The notes under the pieces were generated by a model. That model saw nothing but the letters and a program-made list of their open reading frames with translations. It had not been told where the DNA came from and did no database searches. A program made the position numbers and the translations under genes. DNA of 53,510 bases. Origin: Halieaceae bacterium. GTDB taxonomy: Bacteria; Pseudomonadota; Gammaproteobacteria; Pseudomonadales; Halieaceae. The stretch spans positions 1 to 53,510 of the forward strand of contig JANQLM010000127.1 of assembly GCA_028280635.1 (NCBI GenBank). Direction: 5' to 3'. Of this stretch, positions 15,796 to 23,631 are shown piece after piece. Every line of letters starts with the position of its first letter. Position 1 is the stretch's first letter.

Positions 15796-15814
15796 ATTCG
15801 GGGGACAGTTTACT
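15795..15814 (+). repeat. REP/IS200-type motif AATTCGGGGGACAGTTTACT
   Basis: A sequence of this kind is often seen upstream of REP-associated (IS200-like) tyrosine transposase genes in marine gammaproteobacteria. No transposase is present here, so it would be a lone remnant. It begins exactly where attC3 loses its pairing. Confidence 0.45.
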
Positions 15815-15903
15815 CAACTGCCGATCACCGCATTTTGAGCAGCGTTTATGATCGAGTTAAGTGAACGCCTGCGGAAAGCAGCATCGAAGAGAGGTTGCTA
15901 AGC

Positions 15904-16329
15904 GTGAATGAGCCTGGCCAGAAACAAGCGATGGGCTTTGGCCCTATCGCCGCTATCCTCATCCTCGTGGGCTATCTCGGATTCGAGGTCACCATGCTTA
16001 ATGCCCAGCGTTATCGGACGGAACCGCTGTTCGTGCACCACGAGTTTGTGACGGCGGATCAGGCCACACTACGTTGCGGTGATCCCGGCGCCGAGGAGCG
16101 GCAGCGTTTTCAGTCAAACCTCCAGGCGGTAGAGCGAAATGCGCTGGCCGAGCTTCGGGAAACCCAACCGCAAGCAGCCGCAGAGGAACTGATGCGTCAA
16201 CTCGAAGCACTCGCTACGGAGCGCATTGATGAGGTTGACGCATTCATCGACGCAAACGGCTGCAAACATAAAGACGTCTGGCGCTGGGTGAAACTGCACG
16301 AGGTAAGAGCGAGACTCAACTTGAGGTAG
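15904..16329 (+). CDS. Membrane-anchored hypothetical protein
   Basis: I do not recognise the family. The protein is about 141 residues if started at GTG 15904, which has GAGAGG 9 bases before it; a TTG at 15895 would lack a proper gap. One transmembrane helix (IAAILILVGYLGFEVTML) lies near the N-terminus. The rest is a soluble domain with two cysteines (LRCGDPG and ANGCKHKD) that could form a disulfide on the periplasmic side, then an alpha-helical, Glu-rich stretch. It is the first gene after the cassette region and has composition like the host. Confidence 0.6.
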   Translation: MNEPGQKQAMGFGPIAAILILVGYLGFEVTMLNAQRYRTEPLFVHHEFVTADQATLRCGDPGAEERQRFQSNLQAVERNALAELRETQPQAAAEELMRQLEALATERIDEVDAFIDANGCKHKDVWRWVKLHEVRARLNLR

Positions 16330-16421
16330 CTTCCCCCAAGGCTGCTGGGAGTTTCCGGTGAAGACGTAGGAGCGAACTGATTGGGGCTTGCCCTGAACAC
16401 GACAATGATCAGCAGAAGAGC

Positions 16422-16790
16422 GTGGTATCCACCATGGAAGTAAAGAACATCCTCAATGAAATCGCCGCGGCGCCGGAAGGCACCTTTCTTGACGTCGCCG
16501 CGTTCAACGGGCACCAGATTGGCGCATGCAGCATCACCGGTGTATCGCCGGTGTGGGAGATGCATCCGGATACGGATGAGTTCTTCTACATCATCGAGGG
16601 CAGCTTTGAGGTGACGGTGCTCACTGAGGCGGGCACTGAACACCATGTGGCGTCCGCGGGGTCCACACTGGTCGTGCCCCAGGGTCTATGGCATCGGCCT
16701 GCGGCACCCACCGGGGCGAAGTTCCTTTATTTGACGCCGGGCCAGTCACTTCACTCCGATGCGGAAGATCCGCGAGCGGCCACCGAGTAG
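16422..16790 (+). CDS. Cupin-domain protein
   Basis: The 122-residue protein has a single cupin barrel. Motif 1 appears as WEMHPDTDEFFYIIEGSFEV, with His and Glu ligands in place, and motif 2 as GSTLVVPQGLWHRPAAP. Small cupins of this kind bind a metal and act as isomerases, dioxygenases or sensors; the substrate is unknown. The start could be GTG 16422, with AGAAGA upstream, or the internal ATG at 16434. It stands alone between unrelated genes. Confidence 0.85.
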   Translation: MVSTMEVKNILNEIAAAPEGTFLDVAAFNGHQIGACSITGVSPVWEMHPDTDEFFYIIEGSFEVTVLTEAGTEHHVASAGSTLVVPQGLWHRPAAPTGAKFLYLTPGQSLHSDAEDPRAATE

Positions 16791-16859
16791 CCCGGGGTTT
16801 CACGTATCCATAGTCCCCTGGGTATTCATTTTACGAAAAGCGAGTCCGGTAAAGCCGCC

Positions 16860-17348
16860 ATGAAACGAGTGTTGATACTTGGCAACTCCGGTTCCGGTAA
16901 ATCCACGCTGGCGAATCAGTTGGCCGAGGCAGATGCCCTCGCCCACCTGGACCTGGACACGCTGGCCTGGCTCCCCTCGCCTGCGCCAGAGCGAAGGCCG
17001 CTATTGGAAGCGAAGGCGGATATCGATCAATTTATCATCGACAATGATGGCTGGGTGATCGAGGGGTGCTATGCAGACCTGATTGAACTGGCTATCCCTC
17101 AAGCCACGGAACTGTTTTTCATGGATCTTTCGGTCGAAGACTGTATAGCCAACGCAAAACGCAGGCCCTGGGAACCACACAAGTACGAGTCCAGGGAGGC
17201 GCAGGATGCGAACCTGCCGATGCTGCTGGATTGGATTGCGCAGTACGAAGCGAGGGAAGGCCCATTCTCAAGGGCCGCGCATCTCTTGCTGTTCGAGGGC
17301 TTCCCGGGCAAAAAAGCGCAGATAACCAGCAACACACGCACTGATTGA
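16860..17348 (+). CDS. P-loop nucleotide kinase-like protein (FlaR/topology-modulation type)
   Basis: The 162-residue protein starts with a Walker A motif, LILGNSGSGKST, and has a LDLDTLAW segment like the NMP-binding region of shikimate and adenylate kinases. A helical lid region with RRPWEPHKY follows. It probably phosphorylates a small molecule with ATP. The C-terminal 30 residues (FEGFPGKKAQITSNTRTD) lack the usual extra helix. The true physiological substrate is not known for this group. Confidence 0.82.
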   Translation: MKRVLILGNSGSGKSTLANQLAEADALAHLDLDTLAWLPSPAPERRPLLEAKADIDQFIIDNDGWVIEGCYADLIELAIPQATELFFMDLSVEDCIANAKRRPWEPHKYESREAQDANLPMLLDWIAQYEAREGPFSRAAHLLLFEGFPGKKAQITSNTRTD

Positions 17349-17429
17349 GAACAGGCTACACTCAGCGCCTGTAAAGCAGGGCGATCTGTCCCATTCGATC
17401 AACCGGTCGACGCAGGAGAAACAAAGACC

Positions 17430-17831
17430 ATGGAACAACTGTTAGTCACCTACAGCTCTTCGGTCACTGCCCTCGGTGCTGTTGCTGCACTGATGCTGGC
17501 GCAGGTACTGGTGGTGGATTTTCTCGGGATCATCAACAAGCACATCCCGGGCTCACCGGTAGCGACCGATCATGCGAATACGCTGTTTCGCGCCACTCGC
17601 ACGGTGGGCAACACCAACGAGAGCATCGCCATCTTCATCTGCGCCCTACTGTTCTGCATGTTTGTCTCGGCCTCCCCGACGTATACAGCCTATGCGACCT
17701 GGGGCTATGTGCTGAGCCGCATGGCCTATGCGGTTTGCTACTACACCAACCTGCAGATACTCCGGTCTGTTACCTTTGGAATATCGCTGCTCGCGCTGGG
17801 CGCACTCATCTTTGTTGGCGTGTTCACCTAG
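17430..17831 (+). CDS. MAPEG-family membrane protein
   Basis: The 133-residue protein has four hydrophobic helices and the MAPEG features NTLFRATRTVGNTNESI and ATWGYVLSRMAYAVCYY. MAPEG members are small membrane-bound glutathione transferases or peroxidases, and bacterial ones are often detoxification enzymes. The conserved Asn-Glu and Arg residues near helix 2 are in place. It is followed 25 bases later by a thioesterase on the same strand. Confidence 0.87.
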   Translation: MEQLLVTYSSSVTALGAVAALMLAQVLVVDFLGIINKHIPGSPVATDHANTLFRATRTVGNTNESIAIFICALLFCMFVSASPTYTAYATWGYVLSRMAYAVCYYTNLQILRSVTFGISLLALGALIFVGVFT

Positions 17832-17856
17832 CGCCACTCATTTGCTAAGGATCGAT

Positions 17857-18213
17857 GTGGAACACAGAAAACTGGTACTGCCGGAATTCCTGAACGACCA
17901 GGGCTACCTGTTTGGTGGCAACCTGCTGAAGTGGGTGGATGAGTCCGCCTACATCACTGCCAGCCTGGAATTCCCGGGTAACCGGCTGGTCACCGTGTCG
18001 CTGAGTGAAGTCAACTTCAAGAACCCTATCCACCCCGGCGAGATGCTGTGCTTTGATGTGCAACTGGTGCGCAGGGGCAAAACCTCAGTCACCTACTCCA
18101 TCGACGTCATAGGCGAAAAGCTGGCGGGCACGCGCTCGCCGTTGTTTGTCACCAAAATCACCTTTGTGAACGTTGCCGACAACGGCCAACCCACTCCCAT
18201 CAAGATCAGCTAG
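17857..18213 (+). CDS. Hotdog-fold acyl-CoA thioesterase
   Basis: The 118-residue product begins VEHRKLVLPEFLNDQGYLFGGNLLKWVDESAYITA, the signature of acyl-CoA hydrolases of the YciA/cytosolic type, where the Asn-x-x-Gly and Asp residues around FGGNLLKWVDE form the active site. It would release CoA from medium or long acyl-CoA in the cytoplasm. I chose GTG 17857 because AAGG lies 6 bases upstream and the fold starts there. Confidence 0.88.
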   Translation: MEHRKLVLPEFLNDQGYLFGGNLLKWVDESAYITASLEFPGNRLVTVSLSEVNFKNPIHPGEMLCFDVQLVRRGKTSVTYSIDVIGEKLAGTRSPLFVTKITFVNVADNGQPTPIKIS

Positions 18214-18301
18214 CCAAACCGGGGCTTTCCCGCCGTATATCCGCTTTGAAGCTGCCCGCAATCTGCATTAGCATGTACGCAGTGGAATTTCGGAGAAGCA
18301 C

Positions 18302-18847
18302 TTGCCTATCCTGCTGATTTTCATTGCTGCCCTGGCGGGCGGCGGCCATGAGTGCCAACACATCGACAACAACTGGGTCTGCGACGTGCTGCCCAGGCAA
18401 GTTGCTGACAGTCGCGATCTACAGCAAGTCAGTAACCCTCAGCACATCGCCAGGCCCACGCCCTCCCCCAAGGCAGCAATTCCGGCAGAGCCTTCCGCGT
18501 CAGCAGAGCTGGCTGCGCCGGCAACACCGGAATCCGACACCGCACCCGAAACACCAGCGGAGCAGTCGACGCAAATGGCGGTGGCGATGCTCAACAGAGG
18601 TTGGGCCGTGCAGATCGCCGCTTTTGGCGACCGGGCCGCCGCCGAATTGGGCGTGCAGCGTATCGGCCGCGACAACCTTGAAATCGTGCACACTCGCCGC
18701 GACGGGGAAGACTGGTTTGTTCTGCTGCTGGGCATCTACCCCAGTCATGAAGAGGCGGATCGCGCCGGGCGTGCCTATGCGGAGGAATCCGGCGGCAGCT
18801 ACTGGGTACGCAACGCGGCCGCGCTGGGCAGGCCACCGGCCAGCTAA
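18302..18847 (+). CDS. SPOR-domain protein
   Basis: The 181-residue protein starts at TTG 18302, with CGGAG at 18289-18293. A short hydrophobic signal (PILLIFIAALAGG) is followed by a Pro/Ala-rich linker of about 60 residues, then a SPOR domain from about residue 98 (GWAVQIAAFGDRAAAELGVQRI...VLLLGIYPSHEEADRAGRAY). SPOR domains bind denuded glycan strands at the division septum. The two cysteines near residues 18-27 may form a disulfide after export. It is probably periplasmic. No partner division gene is next to it. Confidence 0.82.
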   Translation: MPILLIFIAALAGGGHECQHIDNNWVCDVLPRQVADSRDLQQVSNPQHIARPTPSPKAAIPAEPSASAELAAPATPESDTAPETPAEQSTQMAVAMLNRGWAVQIAAFGDRAAAELGVQRIGRDNLEIVHTRRDGEDWFVLLLGIYPSHEEADRAGRAYAEESGGSYWVRNAAALGRPPAS

Positions 18848-19419
18848 GCCACCTTCCGCCTCCAGGCAACCACGCGGACCAGAAGCAAGGCCACACAGAC
18901 CACTGCAAACAGGTAGTGCTGTGGTCGGCCGGTTTGAACAGCATTCCCCAGGTAACTCACCGTAAACGCGACCCAGATAAGATAACCGCCCACTGTGTGC
19001 AGGCGCTGCCAGTGCTTGCCGAGAGTGCGCACGGAGGCATCGTTCGAGGTAAACGCCATGGCATAGATAGCCGCATAGATCAGCGAACCCGGGAGTACCT
19101 CGAATTCAGACCAGTCAGCCCAGACAAACTGGAACAGCACAATGATGCCCAGCAGGTGGTAGCTATGGGACACCGCGAAAGCGATACCCAGGCGACGCCG
19201 CGCGCGCATAACAGGCCGCCAGCCTCCATCGGGAAGCAGCCTGTGCAATGAAGAAACTGACCAGGCCAGGGCAAACAGCACCAGGGAAGTGCCGGCTGTC
19301 AGGCGAATGAAGACCCCGGTACCCGCTTCCGTAAATCCATTGAACCAGCAGACAAACGCTGCTATCGCCAACGCCAGGGTGGTTACAGGTACGACAAGAG
19401 TTTTCAGGTTCAAAGCCAT
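18844..19419 (-). CDS. Ferric-reductase-like transmembrane protein (MsrQ/YedZ-like)
   Basis: The 191-residue membrane protein has about six hydrophobic helices. A helix with HSYHLLGIIVLF and a later one with GKHWQRLHTVGGYLIW carry His residues that could bind heme, as in the ferric reductase-like domain of MsrQ. MsrQ passes quinol electrons to periplasmic MsrP, but no msrP gene is adjacent, so the partner is open. The stop overlaps the SPOR gene's stop by 4 bases, with the genes convergent. Confidence 0.78.
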   Translation of the reverse strand: MALNLKTLVVPVTTLALAIAAFVCWFNGFTEAGTGVFIRLTAGTSLVLFALAWSVSSLHRLLPDGGWRPVMRARRRLGIAFAVSHSYHLLGIIVLFQFVWADWSEFEVLPGSLIYAAIYAMAFTSNDASVRTLGKHWQRLHTVGGYLIWVAFTVSYLGNAVQTGRPQHYLFAVVCVALLLVRVVAWRRKVA

Positions 19420-19579
19420 GCGTGGAGTCTACACGTGGTGCCAGTGGATAGGCGTGCAAATCCTGATAAATATGTTGGGGACCAGGAAGCGACTACCGGC
19501 AGCTTCCTGCTGCGGCGCCCGAAACCCCCGCGGAGTTCGGTACACTGTGCCCCGCCCCACATCCAAAGGTAGCCCCCGA

Positions 19580-19924
19580 ATGATCATTGTCGTCGCCAAA
19601 ATCAGCTTCAAGTCCCGGGAAGACCGCGACCTGGCCGTGGAACGCTCCGCACCCATCCAGCGGGCGACGCGGGACGAAGAGCCAGGCTGCCTGGACTACT
19701 GCTTCGCGGCGGACCCCTGTAGTCCGACCGTCATCCAGGTCTACGAACTCTGGCAGGACAGCGCCTCACTGGCTGCACACTTCGATCATCCCAATTACCA
19801 GGCCATGGTCGAACTCCTCTCGGGTCTGGGCTTCGTAGACAGCATCAACCGCGCCTACCTCACCGAACGCGATGAACCGGTCTATGGGGAGAATGGCGAG
19901 AAGAAGGTGGCCTTCTTCGAATAG
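19580..19924 (+). CDS. ABM-domain monooxygenase-like protein
   Basis: The 114-residue protein starts MIIVVAKISFKSREDRDLAVERSAPIQRATRDEEPGC, then VIQVYELWQDSASLAAHFDHPNYQAM, a clear ABM domain. It resembles the small protein encoded at 10185, but is longer, ending in ENGEKKVAFFE. Related proteins dimerise and oxidise quinols or phenolic compounds. It is transcribed alone and faces the acyl-CoA synthetase across a strong bidirectional terminator. Confidence 0.88.
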   Translation: MIIVVAKISFKSREDRDLAVERSAPIQRATRDEEPGCLDYCFAADPCSPTVIQVYELWQDSASLAAHFDHPNYQAMVELLSGLGFVDSINRAYLTERDEPVYGENGEKKVAFFE

Positions 19925-19947
19925 TTAAAGCTGATGACGCGCTACAA

Positions 19948-19986
19948 AAGGCCCGGTCAGGGTGTCTGCCACCCTGGCAGGGCCTT
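19948..19986. terminator. Bidirectional terminator between convergent genes
   Basis: AAGGCCC (19948-19954) pairs perfectly with GGGCCTT (19980-19986), and the inner CAGGGTG with CACCCTG, around a 3-by-3 internal loop. It lies between two convergent stops. There is no long T-run, so the hairpin may act with Rho or on both strands. Confidence 0.72.
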
Positions 19987-20006
19987 GATCATCACACGCT
20001 AACCAA

Positions 20007-21539
20007 TCAGCGCGCGGCGCCCTTGTAAGCTTCCTGCAGGTGGCGCTTGTAGAGCTTGCCGTTTTCCATGCGCGGCAGTTCTTTCATGAAGTCGATGGAG
20101 CGCGGCACCTTGATATGGGACAGGTGCTCCCGGCACCACTCGATCAGCTCGTGGGCCAGGCTGTCGTCGGCGGACTCGTAGTCCAGCGGCTGCACCACGG
20201 CCTTCACTTCCTCGCCGAACTCTGAGTTGGGGATACCAAACACCGCCACGTCCGCCACCTTGGCGTGGGTGATCAGCAGGTTTTCGATTTCCTGGGGATA
20301 AATGTTCACCCCGCCGGAGATGATCATGAAGTTCTTGCGGTCGGTGAGGAACAGGAAGCCGTCTTCATCCAGGTAGCCGACATCGCCCAGGGTGGACCAG
20401 CCATGGCGGTTGTAAGACTTTTCGGTCTTCTCCGGTTCGTTGTGGTATTCGAAACGCGGGCCGTTGGCGAAGTACACGGTACCCACCTCACCCTGGGCGA
20501 CTTCCTCGCCCTCGTCGTCGCAAATGCGCACCTCGCAGTTGATGGCCTGGCCGACACTGCCGGGGCGCTGCAGCCAGGTATTGGAATCAATGATGGTCAT
20601 GCCCGAACCTTCGGAGCCAGCGTAATACTCCATCAGCACCGGACCCCACCAGGCAATCATCTGGTGCTTCACATCTACCGGGCAGGGCGCGGCGGCATGA
20701 ATGGCGAGCTTGAGAGAGCTGACGTCGTACTTGCCGCGCACGTCTTCCGGCAGCTTGAGCATACGGATGAACATAATCGGCACCCACTGGCTGTGTGTGA
20801 CCTTGTGCTCCTGGATCAGCGACAGCGCCTTCTCGCCGTCGAACTTCTCCATGATGACAGTGGTACCGCCCATGGCGAGGATCAAGTTGTTGTAGTGCAG
20901 GGGTGCGGCGTGATACAGCGGCGCCGGTGACAGGTAAACCGTGTTCTCGTCGATACCGAAGAAGGCAGCAAAAGCCTGCATGCTGGGATGCACATCATCC
21001 AGGCTTTCCATCTCATTCATGGTCAGCACACCCTTGGGCTGGCCGGTGGTGCCCGAGGAGTACAGCATCGGCGTGCCGTAACTCTCGTCGGCCACGCGCT
21101 CCGCCGGCATGGCGGCCACCGCATCCTCCCAGGACTCGAAGCCTGGCACGGTGCCGTTGATCATGTAGTAGTGCTCGATGGCGGGAATGCCACCCACCAG
21201 CTCTTCGGCCACCGTCGCGAGCTTCTTCGAGCCGATAAACAGTTTGGCGTTGCAGTTCTCAAGGATGTACTGGGTCTCTTCCTTGCGCAGGTGGGTGCTG
21301 ATCGGGGTGAAGATCAGGCCGCAGCGCATGGCCCCCTGCACAACTTCAAGGAACTGGGGATCGTTCTCGATCATCATGCCGATATGATCGCCGCGCTCAA
21401 GCCCGTGGGATCGAAATAGCTGGGCGATGCGGTTGGAGCGTTCGTCCAGCTCGGCGTAGGTGGTGACCTTGCCGGAGTTCCCCATGATAATCGCGGGCTT
21501 GTCGGGGGTTGCCTGGGCGGTGGTACTGATATGGGCCAT
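20007..21539 (-). CDS. Acyl-CoA synthetase (AMP-forming ligase)
   Basis: The 510-residue enzyme belongs to the ANL adenylate-forming superfamily. The ATP motif YSSGTTGQPKG, the GxxE region YYAGSEGSG, and the C-terminal hinge with DRKNFMIISGGVNIYPQEIE are all present, followed by the catalytic Lys region NGKLYKRHL. It activates a carboxylic acid, probably medium- or long-chain or branched, to its CoA ester. It stands 59 bases downstream of pepD on the same strand, so readthrough is possible. Confidence 0.93.
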   Translation of the reverse strand: MAHISTTAQATPDKPAIIMGNSGKVTTYAELDERSNRIAQLFRSHGLERGDHIGMMIENDPQFLEVVQGAMRCGLIFTPISTHLRKEETQYILENCNAKLFIGSKKLATVAEELVGGIPAIEHYYMINGTVPGFESWEDAVAAMPAERVADESYGTPMLYSSGTTGQPKGVLTMNEMESLDDVHPSMQAFAAFFGIDENTVYLSPAPLYHAAPLHYNNLILAMGGTTVIMEKFDGEKALSLIQEHKVTHSQWVPIMFIRMLKLPEDVRGKYDVSSLKLAIHAAAPCPVDVKHQMIAWWGPVLMEYYAGSEGSGMTIIDSNTWLQRPGSVGQAINCEVRICDDEGEEVAQGEVGTVYFANGPRFEYHNEPEKTEKSYNRHGWSTLGDVGYLDEDGFLFLTDRKNFMIISGGVNIYPQEIENLLITHAKVADVAVFGIPNSEFGEEVKAVVQPLDYESADDSLAHELIEWCREHLSHIKVPRSIDFMKELPRMENGKLYKRHLQEAYKGAAR

Positions 21540-21598
21540 ACCTCGGTCCTCTGTTTATCGTTATGCGTAAAACCAGACGAGCATAATAGCCGGATTTT

Positions 21599-23050
21599 TT
21601 ACAGCCGCTCCAGTATCCCGGTAAGTAGGCGCCAGAAAGGCTCAACGGTTGAAATTTCCAGCCGCTCGCGGGGGGAATGGGCCCCGCGGATGGTGGGACC
21701 GAAGCTCAGAATGTCGCACTCGCCGAGCTTCCCCTTGAGGATGCCGCACTCAAGGCCCGCATGGATAGCTTTCACTTCCGGCTCACCGCCGAACAGCTCG
21801 CCATAAACAGTCTTGCCCAGGGCCAGCAGCTCGCCGTCGAAGTCCGGCTGCCAGCCGGGGTAGTCCATGGTGTTTTCCACGTCCATGCCCTGCCACTCGG
21901 CCACCGCCATCACCTGCTGGGCCAGTCCCTGGGCTTCATCGGCGTTGAAGTAGCGCAGCGTGGTTTCCACGAACACGCCGTCGGCATCCACCCGCACAAC
22001 GGCCAGGTTAATGCTCAGGTCCACCAGGTCGGCTGGCTGCTCGGCGTTGTAACTGATTGCGCCGTGGGGGAATAGCTGCACCATCTGTTCGAAGGCGGCC
22101 TGGTCGGCGGCGAGCAGCACCTCCGCCGGGCTGTCCGCTTCCATCTCCAGGCTGAGCCCACTATCGGCCTCGGGCAGGAAAGCCTGCCAGCGCGCCAGCA
22201 GGCGGGCGTTGAGGGCTTCCAGTTTCGCCCGGGTGCCAGCCGGCGCGAGTACTGTGAGGCTGGCCTCACGGGGAATCACATTGTGAGCGGTGCCGCCGTC
22301 GAAGGCTGCCAGCCGCACATCCAGATCCCGCGCGTCCACCAGCCACTGGCCCAGCAGCTTGATGGCATTACCGAGCTGCTGGTGAATCTGGATGCCTGAA
22401 TGGCCTCCGGCGAGTCCACGCAGGCGCAGGGTCCAGGCCTCAAATTCACCGTCAAGCGTTTCCCGGGTCAGCGGCTTGCGCAGCACCCAGCCGCGGCCAC
22501 CCGCGCAGCCAACAAAAAACTCCGGCCAGTCCTCGCTGTCCAGGTTGATCATGCGTTTACCGGTGAGCAGAGAGACATCCAGATCGGAAGCACCCCACAG
22601 GCCGCTCTCTTCTTCCACCGTGAAAAGGAGTTCCAACGGCGGGTGTGACAGGCCCTCGGTGGTCATCAACGCCAGGGCCGCTGAACAGCCAATGCCATTG
22701 TCTGCACCCAGGGTGGTGCGGTCGGCCAGCAGCCAGTCATCTTCCACCTGCAGCGTCAGCGGGTCGCGCTGGAAATCATGCTGCTTGTCGTCGGTCTTCA
22801 CCGTTACCATGTCCAGGTGGTTCTGCACAATCAGCACCGCCTCGTCTTCGCGGCCAGGGCTGCCCGCCACCCGCACCACGAGGTTGCCGCGCGCATCAGT
22901 TTGCCAGGGGCACTGATGGGACTCGGCCAGTCCAATGATGTGTTCGCGTACCGCGGCCTCCTCGGCGGAGGGCCGGGGAATCTGGGAAATCTCGTAAAAG
23001 CGCTGCCACAGCGCGGCGGGTTCAGTGGGATAGCTGGCGGGTTGGCTCAC
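21599..23050 (-). CDS. pepD: Cytosol non-specific dipeptidase (aminoacyl-histidine dipeptidase)
   Basis: The 483-residue M20 metallopeptidase cleaves dipeptides with broad specificity, including carnosine-like ones. The two-metal site is intact: His78 and Asp80 in NHLDMV, Asp117 in LGADNGIG, Glu146-Glu147 in TVEEESGLWG, Asp171 in NLDSEDW, and the C-terminal His in IHAGLECGI. The enzyme is cytoplasmic and dimeric. Its start, GTG 23050, overlaps the stop of the upstream HAD gene (GTGA), so its synthesis is probably coupled to tesB and the phosphatase. Confidence 0.95.
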   Translation of the reverse strand: MSQPASYPTEPAALWQRFYEISQIPRPSAEEAAVREHIIGLAESHQCPWQTDARGNLVVRVAGSPGREDEAVLIVQNHLDMVTVKTDDKQHDFQRDPLTLQVEDDWLLADRTTLGADNGIGCSAALALMTTEGLSHPPLELLFTVEEESGLWGASDLDVSLLTGKRMINLDSEDWPEFFVGCAGGRGWVLRKPLTRETLDGEFEAWTLRLRGLAGGHSGIQIHQQLGNAIKLLGQWLVDARDLDVRLAAFDGGTAHNVIPREASLTVLAPAGTRAKLEALNARLLARWQAFLPEADSGLSLEMEADSPAEVLLAADQAAFEQMVQLFPHGAISYNAEQPADLVDLSINLAVVRVDADGVFVETTLRYFNADEAQGLAQQVMAVAEWQGMDVENTMDYPGWQPDFDGELLALGKTVYGELFGGEPEVKAIHAGLECGILKGKLGECDILSFGPTIRGAHSPRERLEISTVEPFWRLLTGILERL

Positions 23051-23631
23051 TGGCTGTCTCCGTATAGCAGTTCGGCAAGTGCCGAGAATGTGTTCACCAC
23101 GTAGTCCGCCTGGGCGGCGTGGGGGCTGTCGCCCACCGGGTCGTACAGGCAGGACGGCATACCGGCGTTGGCGGCAGCCTGTAAATCATAGAGAAAATCA
23201 CCCACGCAGAGCATCCTGGCCGGCATCAGCCGGAAACCGCTGGCAATGTTCAAAAGCCCTTCCGGGTCGGGTTTGGCGGCGGCATCTTCACGTGCCACCA
23301 GCACATCAGTGGGAATAGCCAGAGTCTCCATCATCAGGCTGGCGGCTTCGCGGCTGTTGCGGGTAAAAATGCCAAACGGCATGCCGCTGCTGGCTAGCCG
23401 CTGGCACAGGGCTTCGGCACCGTCTATCCAGTTCGCGGCGCGGGCACCGGCCATCTCGTACTCGTGGATAATGGCCATGGCTCGCTGCCGCTCCAACTCG
23501 TCGCCCAGGCCCGCTACAAATTCCAGCAGGCCCGTGCCTTCAGGGCAGCCGGTATCGGCGCGCATGCCGGCAAAGTCCAGCCGGGAGTCAGCCAGGGTGC
23601 CGTCCAGGTCAAAGACCAGACCCAAGAACAT
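23047..23631 (-). CDS. HAD-superfamily phosphatase
   Basis: The 194-residue protein shows HAD motif I FDLDGTLADS (nucleophile and acid/base Asp), motif II Thr in GIFTRNSREAA, motif III Lys with KPDPEGL, and motif IV GDFLYD. The cap helices resemble phosphoglycolate phosphatases. It likely dephosphorylates a small metabolite. The best start is ATG 23631, which shares the TAATG overlap with the tesB stop; an upstream in-frame ATG at 23655 lies inside tesB. Confidence 0.9.
   Translation of the reverse strand: MFLGLVFDLDGTLADSRLDFAGMRADTGCPEGTGLLEFVAGLGDELERQRAMAIIHEYEMAGARAANWIDGAEALCQRLASSGMPFGIFTRNSREAASLMMETLAIPTDVLVAREDAAAKPDPEGLLNIASGFRLMPARMLCVGDFLYDLQAAANAGMPSCLYDPVGDSPHAAQADYVVNTFSALAELLYGDSQ

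Larger units (their letters stand above)
14602..15800 (+). mobile_element. Three-cassette array of integron type, no integrase in window (CALIN-like)
   Basis: Three short genes, all on the plus strand, each lie in their own cassette: 14602-14949, 14950-15342 and 15343-about 15800. Each cassette begins with the TT of a GTTRNRY-type core and ends in an attC-like imperfect palindrome. The core at the start of each cassette is the reverse complement of the R' core in its own attC: GTTACGT/ACGTAAC for cassette 1, GTTATGTGTC/GACACATAAC for cassette 2, and GTTAGTC/GGCTAAC with one mismatch for cassette 3. This is the expected signature of circularised cassettes. Base composition is visibly less GC-rich than the flanks. 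No intI-like gene is present within the window. Confidence 0.8.
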
